Shown: positions 33,693 through 42,473, numbered from the stretch's first letter. The stretch is DNA of 64,000 nt from Pseudomonadota bacterium (GCA_018902545.1 JAHIQM010000007.1:124001-188000), one strand, 5' to 3'. A program made the numbers and translations. Notes: generated by a model from the letters alone, not told the origin.

Positions 33693-34565
33693 TTATGTAT
33701 TCAAAAGACCTTGGATGGTCGTCCAGGCATGACGCACATGGAGACCGAAATCTGTATCACCGCCTTCCGTCACGGCCTGACAACGGACCATGGCCCTGGT
33801 CACCTCGTTGTCGTGGGGCAAGCGGCCGGCCAGGGTGTAGCCCTTTTCCCGGCACAAAACCTCGATGCGGGCTGTGTGGTCGGCGTTGAGGTCGTACTTG
33901 TTGACTATCACCGCAACCTTGATGCGGAAATGATCACACAGGGTGGCCACGCGCTCCAGATCGTGCACGCCCGACGGCGTCGGCTCCGTGACGATTACGG
34001 CCAGGGTGGCCTGGGACAGGGAGCTGATGACCGGACAACCGATGCCCGGCGAGCCGTCGCACAGGATCAAGTCATGGCCGCCCGCCTCGGCCAACCGCCG
34101 CGCCTCCTTCTTGAGCACGCTGACCAAACGCCCGGAATTTTCCTGGCCCGGAAAAAGCTGGGCATGAACCATGGGCCCGAAGCGTGTGTCGCTCACATAC
34201 CATGCGCCGCAATGGCGGGACGGAAAATCGATGGCCTGCTCCGGGCAAAAGGCCACACAGACCTTGCACCCCTCGCAGCGCGTAGGATCGATCCGGTACG
34301 TGTCGCCGCCGGCAACCACGGCGTCGAAACGGCACATGTCCAGACAGGTCCCGCAGCCGGAGCAGCGGTCGGCGTTGATTACGGCCTCGTGTCCCGAATG
34401 AAACGCCTCCTCGCGCACCACCTTGGGGGCAAGGAGCAGATGCAGGTCCGGGGCGTCTACATCGAGGTCGCAGATGACCTTGCTTTCGGCCAGGTGGGCG
34501 AAGGCCGCCGTGAGGGAAGTCTTGCCCGTGCCGCCTTTGCCGCTGATGACGACAATCTCATGCAT
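33693..34565 (-). CDS. MinD/Mrp-type P-loop ATPase with two 4Fe-4S motifs (ORP-complex type)
   Basis: 290 residues. The deviant Walker A is VISGKGGTGKTSLTAAFAHL at the N-terminus, with CDLDVDAPDLHLLL. An inserted ferredoxin (~65-110) has CSGCGTCLDMCRFDAV and CEGCKVCVAFCPEQAI. The C-terminal half has DGSPGIGCPVISSLSQA and VIVTEPTPSGVHDLERV. The ATG at 34565 overlaps the stop of the second ATPase by 8 bp. Homologues form the anaerobe-specific orange-protein complex. Confidence 0.9.
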   Translation of the reverse strand: MHEIVVISGKGGTGKTSLTAAFAHLAESKVICDLDVDAPDLHLLLAPKVVREEAFHSGHEAVINADRCSGCGTCLDMCRFDAVVAGGDTYRIDPTRCEGCKVCVAFCPEQAIDFPSRHCGAWYVSDTRFGPMVHAQLFPGQENSGRLVSVLKKEARRLAEAGGHDLILCDGSPGIGCPVISSLSQATLAVIVTEPTPSGVHDLERVATLCDHFRIKVAVIVNKYDLNADHTARIEVLCREKGYTLAGRLPHDNEVTRAMVRCQAVTEGGDTDFGLHVRHAWTTIQGLLNT

Positions 34566-35427
34566 GATCCCTCTCCTTGGCCAGGCTCGCCAGGGTGCGG
34601 CACAGACCTGCGAACTGCTCCTTAAGGCCCTCGTCAAGCTCGGCCAGAACGAGACCCTTGGAATAATGTTCCGCGATGTCGCGGCGGTACGGGATCTCGG
34701 CCACGACCGGCAGACCGTGCTCCCGGCAGAAGTCGTAGACCCGCCCGTCGCCCAGCCCGGCGCGATTGACGACCACGGCCATGGGCTTGCCGAGCGGCGA
34801 AAACGCCTCCCATGCCAGGGTGAAATCATAGAAGCCGAAAGGTGTGGGCTCGGTGACCAGCACAATGACGTCGCTGTCGGCCACGGCGCTCATGGCCGGG
34901 CAACTCACGCCTGGAGGGGCATCGATGAGGATGTCCGCACCTTGAAGCTCCGCCTCGGCCGTCATGCGCGCCCGCACATGGCGCATGAGCGGCGGGCTCA
35001 TGGCTTCGCCGATCCTGAGCCGCCCGGTCAGGCAGGCGACCCGGCCCCTGGCCGTTCCCCGCTCCATGACGCCAAGCTCCCGCGTGGTCACGCCGATGGC
35101 CCCTTCGGGACAGATCGCCATGCACCCGCCGCAGCCGTGGCACATCTCTGGAAAGGTCAGGATGGCCTTGCCCATGACCGCGATGGCCTTGAACTGGCAA
35201 AGCTCGGCGCAAGCGCGGCAGAAGGTGCACTTGGTCTCGTCCACCTCCGGAACTTCCAGAGTCACAGTTTCGATTTCCGTGATCTGCGGTTTCAAAAACA
35301 GATGCAGATTTGGCTCGTCCACATCAAGATCCACGGCCATCACGGCTCTCGGCCACGACACGGCCAGGGAGGCCGCGACCGTGGTCTTGCCCGTACCGCC
35401 CTTGCCGCTGGCGACTGCTACAATCAT
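34558..35427 (-). CDS. MinD/Mrp-type P-loop ATPase with two 4Fe-4S motifs, paralogue
   Basis: 289 residues, similar in plan to its neighbour: VASGKGGTGKTTVAASLAVS, VDLDVDEPNLHLFL, an inserted ferredoxin with CTFCRACAELCQFKAI and CHGCGGCMAICPEGAI (~70-115), then DAPPGVSCPAMSAVADSDVI. The pair probably acts as a heterodimer, as do the two ATPases of the Desulfovibrio ORP system. It follows the DUF134-NifX fusion gene by 9 bp. Confidence 0.9.
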   Translation of the reverse strand: MIVAVASGKGGTGKTTVAASLAVSWPRAVMAVDLDVDEPNLHLFLKPQITEIETVTLEVPEVDETKCTFCRACAELCQFKAIAVMGKAILTFPEMCHGCGGCMAICPEGAIGVTTRELGVMERGTARGRVACLTGRLRIGEAMSPPLMRHVRARMTAEAELQGADILIDAPPGVSCPAMSAVADSDVIVLVTEPTPFGFYDFTLAWEAFSPLGKPMAVVVNRAGLGDGRVYDFCREHGLPVVAEIPYRRDIAEHYSKGLVLAELDEGLKEQFAGLCRTLASLAKERDHA

Positions 35428-35436
35428 GAGCGCATC

Positions 35437-36129
35437 CTATTTGTTCGGGGCATCGGCGAATTCGACCTTGCCGGCGTTGTAGAGGTCTACGGCCTCGGCC
35501 ACGGTCATGTTGTCCAGATTCTGGCCGATCTTGACCCCGCCGGCCTTGAGAGCGGCGAAAGCCTTGGGGCCGACATATCCGGTCAGCAGCACTCCGGCCC
35601 CGGCATTGACAATGTTCTCGGCGGCCTGAATGCCCGCTCCATGGCTCATGGCCTGGGAGGCGCCGTTGTCCACGTAGCTCGAAGCCATGGTCTCCACGTC
35701 CACCACGACAAAACCACCAGCCCGGCCAAAACGGGGATCAACGCGATCGGTCAAGTTCGGGCCTTCGCTGGTTACTGCGATCCTGGTCATACAAAGCTCC
35801 TTGTTGTGGGCCGCCATGCGGTCCGGATACAGTTGTGCGCAGGACAGTCCTGAGTCATTGGCGATATATAAAGCCAATCCCTCCACCAGCGCCCTGGCGA
35901 CTGTGCGCCGGGCATCCGCGAGGATGCGCCCGAACGTGTGCCGGGATACATGCATGCGCTCCGCGCCGTCCTCCATGCCCAGCCCCTCGTAGTCGGACAG
36001 GCGCAGGGCCTCGAAGCCGTCCATGGGCATGTACACTTCCGTCAGTTCGCGCAGGGGAATCCCGTGCGGCTTGAAAAAAAGCGCCCTGGGGCATCCTTCG
36101 ATGCGGCGACATTTCCTGGGTCGTGGCAT
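35437..36129 (-). CDS. Fusion of DUF134 helix-turn-helix regulator and NifX-like domain
   Basis: 230 residues. The N-terminal ~105 residues are a DUF134 regulator (MPRPRKCRRIEGCPRALFFK, then LTEVYMPMDGFEALRLSDYE, HTH HVSRHTFGRILADARRTVAR). From ~118 a NifX/NifB-C domain follows (RIAVTSEGPNLTDRVDPRFG, then GFVVVDVETM, NAGAGVLLTGYVGPKAFAAL). This couples a DNA-binding head to a metal-cluster-binding fold, so it may be a cofactor-responsive regulator of its own operon. The ATG at 36129 (MPRPRK) is the family start. Confidence 0.85.
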   Translation of the reverse strand: MPRPRKCRRIEGCPRALFFKPHGIPLRELTEVYMPMDGFEALRLSDYEGLGMEDGAERMHVSRHTFGRILADARRTVARALVEGLALYIANDSGLSCAQLYPDRMAAHNKELCMTRIAVTSEGPNLTDRVDPRFGRAGGFVVVDVETMASSYVDNGASQAMSHGAGIQAAENIVNAGAGVLLTGYVGPKAFAALKAGGVKIGQNLDNMTVAEAVDLYNAGKVEFADAPNK

Positions 36130-36157
36130 GGCAACTCCGTTTTGCTCAAATGAGCGT

Positions 36158-36424
36158 TTATTCCTGTGATTTTTCCTTGTCAATCCCTGCCGGAACCGAT
36201 TCCGATACCGCAGGATCGCTCACGCAGGATCCGTCCCGGCGTTTGCGCCCCTGACCAGGCCCGGCCTGACCGGCATCTACAACTCCCGGCCCGGCGCCTG
36301 TTCGCCGTCCTCGACATCCTCCGCCCTGACCTCCCTGCCCCTGGCCACCCTGGCCACCCTGACCTCGCCCGCCTCGCGCACCCTGTCCGGCTTGTCCGGT
36401 TCGTCCGCTTTGTCCTGTTCGCAT
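36158..36424 (-). CDS. Possible overlapping gene for a Gly/Gln-rich 88-residue protein
   Basis: An 88-codon frame starts at an ATG with AGAGAGG 6 nt upstream. It reads MRTGQSGRTGQAGQGARGG, then mostly Gly, Gln and Arg, ending in a normal acidic/basic tail (VPAGIDKEKSQE). It overlaps the 3' end of the DUF134 gene in another frame by ~148 bp and stops before the fusion gene. Short Gly-rich proteins are common beside NifX/DUF134 genes. Alternatively a frameshift makes it the true tail of the DUF134 protein. Confidence 0.4.
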   Translation of the reverse strand: MRTGQSGRTGQAGQGARGGRGQGGQGGQGQGGQGGGCRGRRTGAGPGVVDAGQAGPGQGRKRRDGSCVSDPAVSESVPAGIDKEKSQE

Positions 36425-36807
36425 AATCGCCTCTCTTGTTTTTGGCCCCCATCACCAGCGCAGCCTTGTGCGCGCCGGCAATACGGAGCCATGTTTTCTT
36501 CACCATTTACACGTGTCACCGTATGCTCCCCATCCACTTCGATCCGGATGGCCCAGCCTCGCGACAGAGCCCGCGCTACCTGGGTGCGTGCCTCGGCCAG
36601 AATGCGACACAGGGTAGGCCTTGAGACCTGCATTAAACTTGCGGCCTCTTCCTGGCTCAGTCCTTCGCCGTCTACCAGGCGCATCGCCTCAAACCCGTCC
36701 AGACCGAGCACCACTCCGTAGAGTTGCCCCATGGGCACCCCCTGCGGCTTGAACACCGTCACCGCAGGCACATCGGCGACAAACCTGCATTTTCTTCTGC
36801 GTCCCAC
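36277..36807 (-). CDS. DUF134 helix-turn-helix regulator
   Basis: 176 residues. The first ~100 are a clear DUF134 domain: MGRRRKCRFVADVPAVTVFK, VVLGLDGFEAMRLVDGEGLS, and the HTH EAASLMQVSRPTLCRILAEA. The C-terminal ~70 residues are charged and low-complexity, and overlap another open frame, so the end is uncertain. The GTG start at 36807 has AAGGAGG 5 nt upstream. First gene of the ORP-like operon; probably its regulator. Confidence 0.8.
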   Translation of the reverse strand: MGRRRKCRFVADVPAVTVFKPQGVPMGQLYGVVLGLDGFEAMRLVDGEGLSQEEAASLMQVSRPTLCRILAEARTQVARALSRGWAIRIEVDGEHTVTRVNGEENMAPYCRRAQGCAGDGGQKQERRLCEQDKADEPDKPDRVREAGEVRVARVARGREVRAEDVEDGEQAPGREL

Positions 36808-37068
36808 GAGCCCTCCTTGTTATGAAACTATGTTCAAAATAATACCCGTACTCCCATCTGTCAACCAACGTATTCTTTCTGGTGCCACTTATTTTGCTAC
36901 TGCAACTTTAATTGCTTTCAGCTTTTTCCTTGCTCACGCCCTCCCCAGGGGTGGACCACAAATTTTTGTCAATTTTAATTGCAAAATCGCGCCCCAGGCC
37001 ACGTGGTGAGCCATTCCGAGCCGGCCTGGAGCCCGCCTTTGACCAAACGAAATACTTTCCTCAACACA

Positions 37069-37091
37069 TTGAATTTAAATATTAAATTCAA
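37069..37091. promoter_or_regulatory. Perfect palindromic operator candidate
   Basis: Two 10-bp arms, TTGAATTTAA and TTAAATTCAA, flank ATA. The symmetry is exact. It lies 45 bp upstream of the -24-like element of the transport operon, a fit for a dimeric regulator. Confidence 0.6.
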
Positions 37092-37135
37092 AAAAAATGC
37101 GCCGTCGCAAAACATGAGCCCATACAGTGTCGTTC

Positions 37136-37151
37136 TGGCACGATCTTTCCT
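37136..37151 (+). promoter_or_regulatory. Sigma54-like promoter with imperfect -12
   Basis: TGGCACG-N4-TTCCT: the -24 half is a perfect consensus, but the -12 half has TTCC where TTGC is expected. It is 48 bp upstream of the first gene. The operon encodes its own sigma54 activator, which supports the call, but the missing G at -12 weakens it. Confidence 0.45.
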
Positions 37152-37198
37152 TAAGTATCTAAATAAAAACCTGTTCACCCCGTGAAAAAGGAGCAACC

Positions 37199-37852
37199 AT
37201 GTTTGTCGGGCTCAAGATGCTCAAGAATTTCATATCAATGCCCCCGGACGCCCTGGCCGAGGACGCGCAACGCCTCATGGACGAGCAGCGGCTGTGGATG
37301 CTGTTCGTGGTCAAGGAAGGAAAGCTGGTCGGGTATGTGCGCACCGAGGATATCAGCGCGGCCATGCCTTCGCTGATGACCGGACTGGACAAGCACGAGA
37401 TCAACTATCTCCTGTCCAAGCTGACCGTGGGCCGCATCATGCGCAAGGATATCACCTCCGTCTCCCCGGAGACGGAGATCGAGACTGCGGCCATGCTCAT
37501 GCACACCAAGAACCTGGCCGGTCTGGCCGTGGTCAACCTCGAGGGCGACCTTATCGGCTACATCAACCGCACGGTCATGCTCGAAGTGCTGGCCGAGGAG
37601 ATGGGGTACGGACAGGGCGGCTCGCGCATCGTCTTCGCGGTCGTGGACCGGCCCGGAGTGCTCAAAGAGGTTTCGGGCATCATCGACGCCATGGGCTACT
37701 CCATCATTTCCACCGGAACTTTCACCCACGGGGCGCGGCGCATGGTCGTCATCCGCGTGGACACGCCCAACCCGTCCTCCATCGCCGCAGCGTTGCAGAA
37801 AGCCGGTTACGACGTGGTCGGGCCCGAGGATTTCAAGCATGAATGGCAGTAG
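37199..37852 (+). CDS. CBS-pair and ACT domain protein
   Basis: 217 residues. A CBS pair occupies ~8-135 (LVGYVRTEDISAAMPSLMTG, VGRIMRKDITSVSPETEIET, then GLAVVNLEGDLIGYINR). An ACT domain follows from ~145 (IVFAVVDRPGVLKEVSGIID). CBS domains bind adenosyl ligands and ACT domains bind amino acids, so this is likely a small-molecule sensor. It is first in the operon and overlaps the next gene by 14 bp. GGAG precedes the ATG. Confidence 0.85.
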   Translation: MFVGLKMLKNFISMPPDALAEDAQRLMDEQRLWMLFVVKEGKLVGYVRTEDISAAMPSLMTGLDKHEINYLLSKLTVGRIMRKDITSVSPETEIETAAMLMHTKNLAGLAVVNLEGDLIGYINRTVMLEVLAEEMGYGQGGSRIVFAVVDRPGVLKEVSGIIDAMGYSIISTGTFTHGARRMVVIRVDTPNPSSIAAALQKAGYDVVGPEDFKHEWQ

Positions 37853-38633
37853 TCCCCTGCTCGAAGTCCAGGAGGTCAGCCTGACCTTCAAGAACGTGGC
37901 GGCCCTCTCCCGGGTCTCATGCAGTGTACAGAAGGGCAGCATCACCTCGCTCATCGGCCCCAACGGCGCGGGCAAGACCAGCATGCTCAACTGCATCTCC
38001 GGCCGCTACACCCCGACCAAGGGCAAAATCAACATGAGCGGCCGGGAGCTGTCCGGCGTGGCCGCGCACAAGCGCACGGGCTTCGGTCTGGCCCGCACCT
38101 TCCAGAACATCGCCCTGTTCCGCGGCCTGTCGGTCCTCGACAACCTCATGGTCGGCCGCCACTCGCGCCTTGATTACGGCCTGCTGGCCGCCATCTTCTA
38201 CCTCGGCAAGGCCCGCGCCGAGGAGGACCGCCACAGGCACCGGGTGGAGGAGATCATCGATTTCTTGAACCTCTCACCCTACCGCCACCAGATCGCCGGA
38301 CACCTGCCCTACGGGGTGCAGAAGAAGGTCGAGCTGGGCCGCGCCCTGGCCGCCGAGCCCGAACTGCTGCTCCTCGACGAGCCCATGGCGGGCATGAACC
38401 TGGAAGAGACCGAGGACATGGCCCGCTCCATCCTCGACATCAACGAGGAGTGGGGCGTGACCGTCTTTCTGGTAGAGCACGACATGGGCGTGGTCATGGA
38501 CCTGTCCGACCATGTCGTCGTGCTCGACTTCGGCCGGGTGCTGGCCAGCGGAACGCCGGAAGCCATCCAGAACAATCCCAAGGTCATCAGCGCCTACCTC
38601 GGCGACGATGACGCGCTTTACAAGGGACGCTAA
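37839..38633 (+). CDS. livG: Liv-type ABC transporter ATP-binding protein LivG
   Basis: 264 residues: Walker A GPNGAGKTSMLNCISG (~39), RTFQNIALFRGLSVLDNLMV, the signature-position PYGVQKKVELGRALA (LSGG is replaced by LPYG), Walker B LLLLDEPMAGMN and a switch His in VEHDMGVVM. It has the long LivG insert. With livF, livH, livM and the binding protein it completes a branched-chain amino-acid-type importer. Adjacent CoA ligases suggest a carboxylate substrate. Confidence 0.92.
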   Translation: MNGSSPLLEVQEVSLTFKNVAALSRVSCSVQKGSITSLIGPNGAGKTSMLNCISGRYTPTKGKINMSGRELSGVAAHKRTGFGLARTFQNIALFRGLSVLDNLMVGRHSRLDYGLLAAIFYLGKARAEEDRHRHRVEEIIDFLNLSPYRHQIAGHLPYGVQKKVELGRALAAEPELLLLDEPMAGMNLEETEDMARSILDINEEWGVTVFLVEHDMGVVMDLSDHVVVLDFGRVLASGTPEAIQNNPKVISAYLGDDDALYKGR

Positions 38634-40529
38634 ATGACCGCTCCGTACGAAACCACCCTGCCCCGGCTGCTCCTTGATAACAGCCGCAAGCGCCCCGAAA
38701 GCACCGCCCTGCGCGAAAAAAGCTTCGGCATCTGGCAGCCCTTTTCCTATTCGAAGTACTGGGCCATCACCGCCGAGTTCGCGGCTGGCCTCAAATCCCT
38801 GGGCCTGGGCCGGGGAGACATCATCGTCATCATCGGCGACAACCGCCCCGAGTGGCTTTGGGCGCAACTGGCCATCCAGGGTCTGGGCGGCGTGTCGCTT
38901 GGGCTGTATCAGGACTCCCCAGGGGAGGAGATCAGCTATGTTTTCGAACTTTCGAAGGCCCGCCTGGTCGTTGCCGAGGACCAGGAACAGGTCGACAAGA
39001 TCCTGTCCATCCGCGACGCCCTGCCCCTCCTTGAATACATCATCCATCACGACTCCAAGGGCCTGATCGGATACGACGCGCCGGGGCTCAAATCCTTCGA
39101 CGAAATTCGCGCCCTGGGCAAAGACCGGGCGCACGAATTCGAGCGCTGGGTCGATGAAGTTTCCCCCGACGACACGGCCCTCATCGCCACCACATCCGGC
39201 TCCACCGGACGGCCCAAACTGGCCACGCTCTCGCACAAGAATCTTCTGTCCATGGCCTGGAACCTCGGCCTGGCCGACCCCAAGCGCGACTCCGACGAGT
39301 TTGTCTCCTTCCTGCCCCTGGCCTGGATGGGCGAACAGATGATGGCCGTGTCCTCGGCCCTTCTGTTCGGATTTTGCGTCAATTTCCCCGAAGAACCGGA
39401 CACGGTGCTGGAAAACATCCGCGAAATCGGTCCGCACCTCATTTTCTCCCCCCCCAGGGTCTGGGAGAACATGGCCGCCAAGGTCCGGGTGCGCATCATG
39501 GAGACCACCCGCTTCAAGCGCGTCCTCTTCAACATCTTCATGCCCATCGGCCTCAAATACGCAAGCGCGGTCCTGCGCGGCGAGACGCCCTCGGCTGGTC
39601 TGCGCCTGGCCAACAAACTGGCCGACTGGGGACTTTTCCGGGCCCTGCGCGACCGGCTCGGCTTTTCGCGGGTGCGCTCGGCGTCAACAGGCGGCGCGCC
39701 GCTCGGGCCTGACACCTTCACCTTATTCCACGCCATGGGCGTGAACTTAAAACAGATCTACGGCCAGACCGAGATCGCAGGTATCTCCTGCATCCACCGC
39801 GACAACGCAGTCAGCTTCGAGACCGTGGGCGAGCCCATCGCCGGAACCGAAATCCGCATCTCCGAAGAAGGCGAAATCCTGTCCAGGAGCGATGCCGTGT
39901 TCAAGGGCTACCTCGGCAACGATACCGCCACCGCCGAAACCATCACCGATGGCTGGCTGCATTCCGGCGACGCGGGGTTCTTCAAGGACAACGGCCAACT
40001 GGTCATCATCGACCGCCTGTCCGACGTCATGACCACCGGCAGTGGCGTGCGCTTCTCCCCCCAGTTCATCGAGAACAAGCTCAAGTTCTCGACCTACGTG
40101 CAGGAAGCCGTGGTCATCGGAAACGGGCGCGAGTTCATCACCGCCATCATCTGCCTGGACGGCGACATTGCCGGGCGATGGGCCGAGTCCAGGGGGCTGA
40201 CCTACACCACCTATCAGGATCTGGCGGCCAAGCCCGAACTCTACGACCTCATCGAGTCCGAAATCCGGGGTATCAATCCCTCCCTGCAGCCCGGCACCGA
40301 GGTGACGCGCTTTGCCCTGCTCTTCAAGGAACTCGACGCCGACGACGGCGAACTGACCCGCACAAGAAAGATCCGGCGCAAGGTCATTGGCGAACGCTAC
40401 GTGGAACTGATCGCCGCGCTGTACGACGGCACGGACAACACGGACCTGTGCATCGCCATCACCTACCAGGACGGCTCGCACCGCGAGATGACAGGCGCCA
40501 TCTGCATCCGCGACGTCCAGCAACAGTAA
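38634..40529 (+). CDS. Long-chain acyl-CoA synthetase-like AMP-forming ligase
   Basis: 631 residues. The P-loop motif is TSGSTGRPKLATLSHKNLLS (~190). Others are LKQIYGQTEIAGISC, DGWLHSGDAGFFKDNGQLVI followed by IDRLSDVMTTGSG, and a C-terminal TRTRKIRRKVIGERY carrying the likely catalytic Lys. It would convert an imported fatty or aryl acid to its CoA ester. The gene begins directly after the livG stop. Confidence 0.9.
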   Translation: MTAPYETTLPRLLLDNSRKRPESTALREKSFGIWQPFSYSKYWAITAEFAAGLKSLGLGRGDIIVIIGDNRPEWLWAQLAIQGLGGVSLGLYQDSPGEEISYVFELSKARLVVAEDQEQVDKILSIRDALPLLEYIIHHDSKGLIGYDAPGLKSFDEIRALGKDRAHEFERWVDEVSPDDTALIATTSGSTGRPKLATLSHKNLLSMAWNLGLADPKRDSDEFVSFLPLAWMGEQMMAVSSALLFGFCVNFPEEPDTVLENIREIGPHLIFSPPRVWENMAAKVRVRIMETTRFKRVLFNIFMPIGLKYASAVLRGETPSAGLRLANKLADWGLFRALRDRLGFSRVRSASTGGAPLGPDTFTLFHAMGVNLKQIYGQTEIAGISCIHRDNAVSFETVGEPIAGTEIRISEEGEILSRSDAVFKGYLGNDTATAETITDGWLHSGDAGFFKDNGQLVIIDRLSDVMTTGSGVRFSPQFIENKLKFSTYVQEAVVIGNGREFITAIICLDGDIAGRWAESRGLTYTTYQDLAAKPELYDLIESEIRGINPSLQPGTEVTRFALLFKELDADDGELTRTRKIRRKVIGERYVELIAALYDGTDNTDLCIAITYQDGSHREMTGAICIRDVQQQ

Positions 40530-40539
40530 GGAACACAGC

Positions 40540-41427
40540 ATGGAATATTACCTCCAACTCATCATCAACGGCCTGGTGGTCGGGTCCATCTACAGCCTGG
40601 TGGCCCTGGGTTTTGTCATCATTTTCAAGGCCACCAAGGTCGTCAATTTCGCCCAGGGCGAACTGGTCATGGTCGGAGCCTACGTCTGCTTTGCCCTGAC
40701 CGTTCAGTACCAGCTGCCCTTTCTGGTCTCGTTCTTCCTGACCCTGGTCTTCTCCGTGATCCTGGCCATTCTCGTGGAGCGTCTGGTTCTGCGACCGCTT
40801 ATCGGCGAGCCGATCATCTCCGTGATCATGGTCACCATCGGGCTCTCGTCCATGCTCAAATCCTTTGTGCAGATGACCTGGGGCACGCAGATCCAGGTCT
40901 TTCCGCCCATCCTGCCGCAGGAGCCGTACATGCTCATGGGCCTGCCCATCGCACCGGTCTACATCGCCGCTTTTGGCCTCTCGCTGCTGCTTTTCGGAGT
41001 ATTCTCCCTCTTCTTCAAATATTCGTCCTTAGGCATCGCCATGCGCGCCACGGCTTTCGACCAGCAGGCGGCGCAGTCCATGGGCATCGGCATCAAATCC
41101 ATCTTCGCCCTGTCCTGGTGCATCGCGGCCGTGGTTTCGAGCATCGGCGGCATCATTCTCGGCAACATCAACGGCATCAACGCCCAACTCGGCCAACTGG
41201 GCCTCAAGGTCTTTCCGGCGGTGATCCTGGGGGGCCTCGACAGTCTGCTCGGCGCGGCCCTGGGCGGGCTGATCATCGGAGTGCTCGAGAACATCTGCGA
41301 AGGCGCGGCCAAGGACCTCTTCGGCCTGGGTGGATTCAAGGAAGTGGCGTCCTTTGTCGTCCTGGTCATCATCCTCATGATCAAGCCCCACGGACTGTTC
41401 GGAACCAAGGAGATTGAACGGGTATGA
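40540..41427 (+). CDS. livH: Liv-type ABC transporter permease LivH
   Basis: 295 residues, about eight membrane helices. Family marks are GLVVGSIYSLVALGFVIIFK, FAQGELVMVGAYV, RATAFDQQAAQSMGIGI (the cytoplasmic coupling loop) and LGLKVFPAVILGGLDSLLGA. Its stop overlaps livM by ATGA. Confidence 0.93.
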   Translation: MEYYLQLIINGLVVGSIYSLVALGFVIIFKATKVVNFAQGELVMVGAYVCFALTVQYQLPFLVSFFLTLVFSVILAILVERLVLRPLIGEPIISVIMVTIGLSSMLKSFVQMTWGTQIQVFPPILPQEPYMLMGLPIAPVYIAAFGLSLLLFGVFSLFFKYSSLGIAMRATAFDQQAAQSMGIGIKSIFALSWCIAAVVSSIGGIILGNINGINAQLGQLGLKVFPAVILGGLDSLLGAALGGLIIGVLENICEGAAKDLFGLGGFKEVASFVVLVIILMIKPHGLFGTKEIERV

Positions 41428-42473
41428 GCATGCAAAAATGCGGACTTTTCTACACGACCTACGGCCGCGAGGACGGTCTTTTTCCATCCAGGTTCCAGAA
41501 GATCTGCCTGGCCCTTTTCTTCGCGGTGTTGCTGATCTGCCCGCAGTTTATGAACTCCTACGTCATGTCGATCATGAACCTGATCCTCATCGCGATCATC
41601 GGGGCGGTCTCACTCAACCTTCTGACCGGCGTCTGCGGGCAGATGTCGCTCGGGCATGGGGCCTTTCTCGGTGTTGGGGCATACGGCGCGGCGGTGTTCT
41701 CCAACATGGGCGCACCCTTTTTCCTGGCCCTTCTCGGCGGCGGGGCCGTGTCGGCCATGATCGGCATGATCTTCGGCATCCCATCGCTGCGCCTCAAGGG
41801 CATCTATCTGGCCATCTCCACCCTGGCCGCCCAACTTATCCTCGAATACGTGTTCCTGCACGCAGGCGGGCTGACCGGCGGAGCCAACGGGCTGCCTGTC
41901 GATGCCCCGGAAATCATGGGCTATTCCTTTGATACCGACTCCAAGATCTTCTACCTGATCCTGTTTGTAACCGTATTGTGCGTACTGGTCGTGACCAACG
42001 TCATCCGCAGCCGCCCGGGCCGGGCCTTCGTGGCCATCCGCGACTATCACCAATCCGCCGAGAACGTGGGCGTGAACCTGTTCGCCTTCAAGTTGCAGGC
42101 CTTCGGACTGAGCTCCTTTCTCGCTGGCGTGGCCGGAGGGCTGTGGGCGCACTACACCATGTACATCACCCCGGAACAGTTCTCCATGGGGCTGTCCATC
42201 AGCTACCTGGCCATGATCATCATCGGCGGCATGGGATCGGTCCTCGGATCCATCTTCGGGGCGATCTTCATCACCCTGCTGCCTGAAATGCTCAATCTGC
42301 TGACCTCGTCCTTAAGCGGCGTCGCTCCAGACCTGAGCGCCATCATCGTGCCCATGAAGGAAGGGGTCTTCGGGCTGATGCTGGTGCTCTTCCTCATCTT
42401 CGAACCCGAGGGCCTGGTCCGCAAATGGCGGCTGACCAAGGCCTACTGGAAACTCTACCCCTTTGCATATTAA
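41424..42473 (+). CDS. livM: Liv-type ABC transporter permease LivM
   Basis: 349 residues with about ten membrane helices. LNLLTGVCGQMSLGHGAFLG, LRLKGIYLAISTLAAQLILE, RAFVAIRDYHQSAENVGVNL and IIIGGMGSVLGSIFGAIFIT are LivM landmarks. It overlaps livH by 4 bp. Confidence 0.93.
   Translation: MSMQKCGLFYTTYGREDGLFPSRFQKICLALFFAVLLICPQFMNSYVMSIMNLILIAIIGAVSLNLLTGVCGQMSLGHGAFLGVGAYGAAVFSNMGAPFFLALLGGGAVSAMIGMIFGIPSLRLKGIYLAISTLAAQLILEYVFLHAGGLTGGANGLPVDAPEIMGYSFDTDSKIFYLILFVTVLCVLVVTNVIRSRPGRAFVAIRDYHQSAENVGVNLFAFKLQAFGLSSFLAGVAGGLWAHYTMYITPEQFSMGLSISYLAMIIIGGMGSVLGSIFGAIFITLLPEMLNLLTSSLSGVAPDLSAIIVPMKEGVFGLMLVLFLIFEPEGLVRKWRLTKAYWKLYPFAY

Larger units (their letters stand above)
36808..37198. other. 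Divergent intergenic region, A/T-rich, regulatory
   Basis: 390 bp between the ORP-like operon (minus) and the CBS-ACT/transport operon (plus). No gene is credible. It is much richer in A/T than its surroundings and holds the palindrome and -24/-12-like site listed separately. Confidence 0.6.

Noticed and set aside
36890-36980. Further -24/-12 promoters in the divergent A/T-rich gap
   Set aside because: TGG...TTGC-like pairs here have wrong GG-GC spacing.
38274-39437. 387-codon open frame on minus strand
   Set aside because: Antisense to livG and the acyl-CoA synthetase gene, both with complete motifs.
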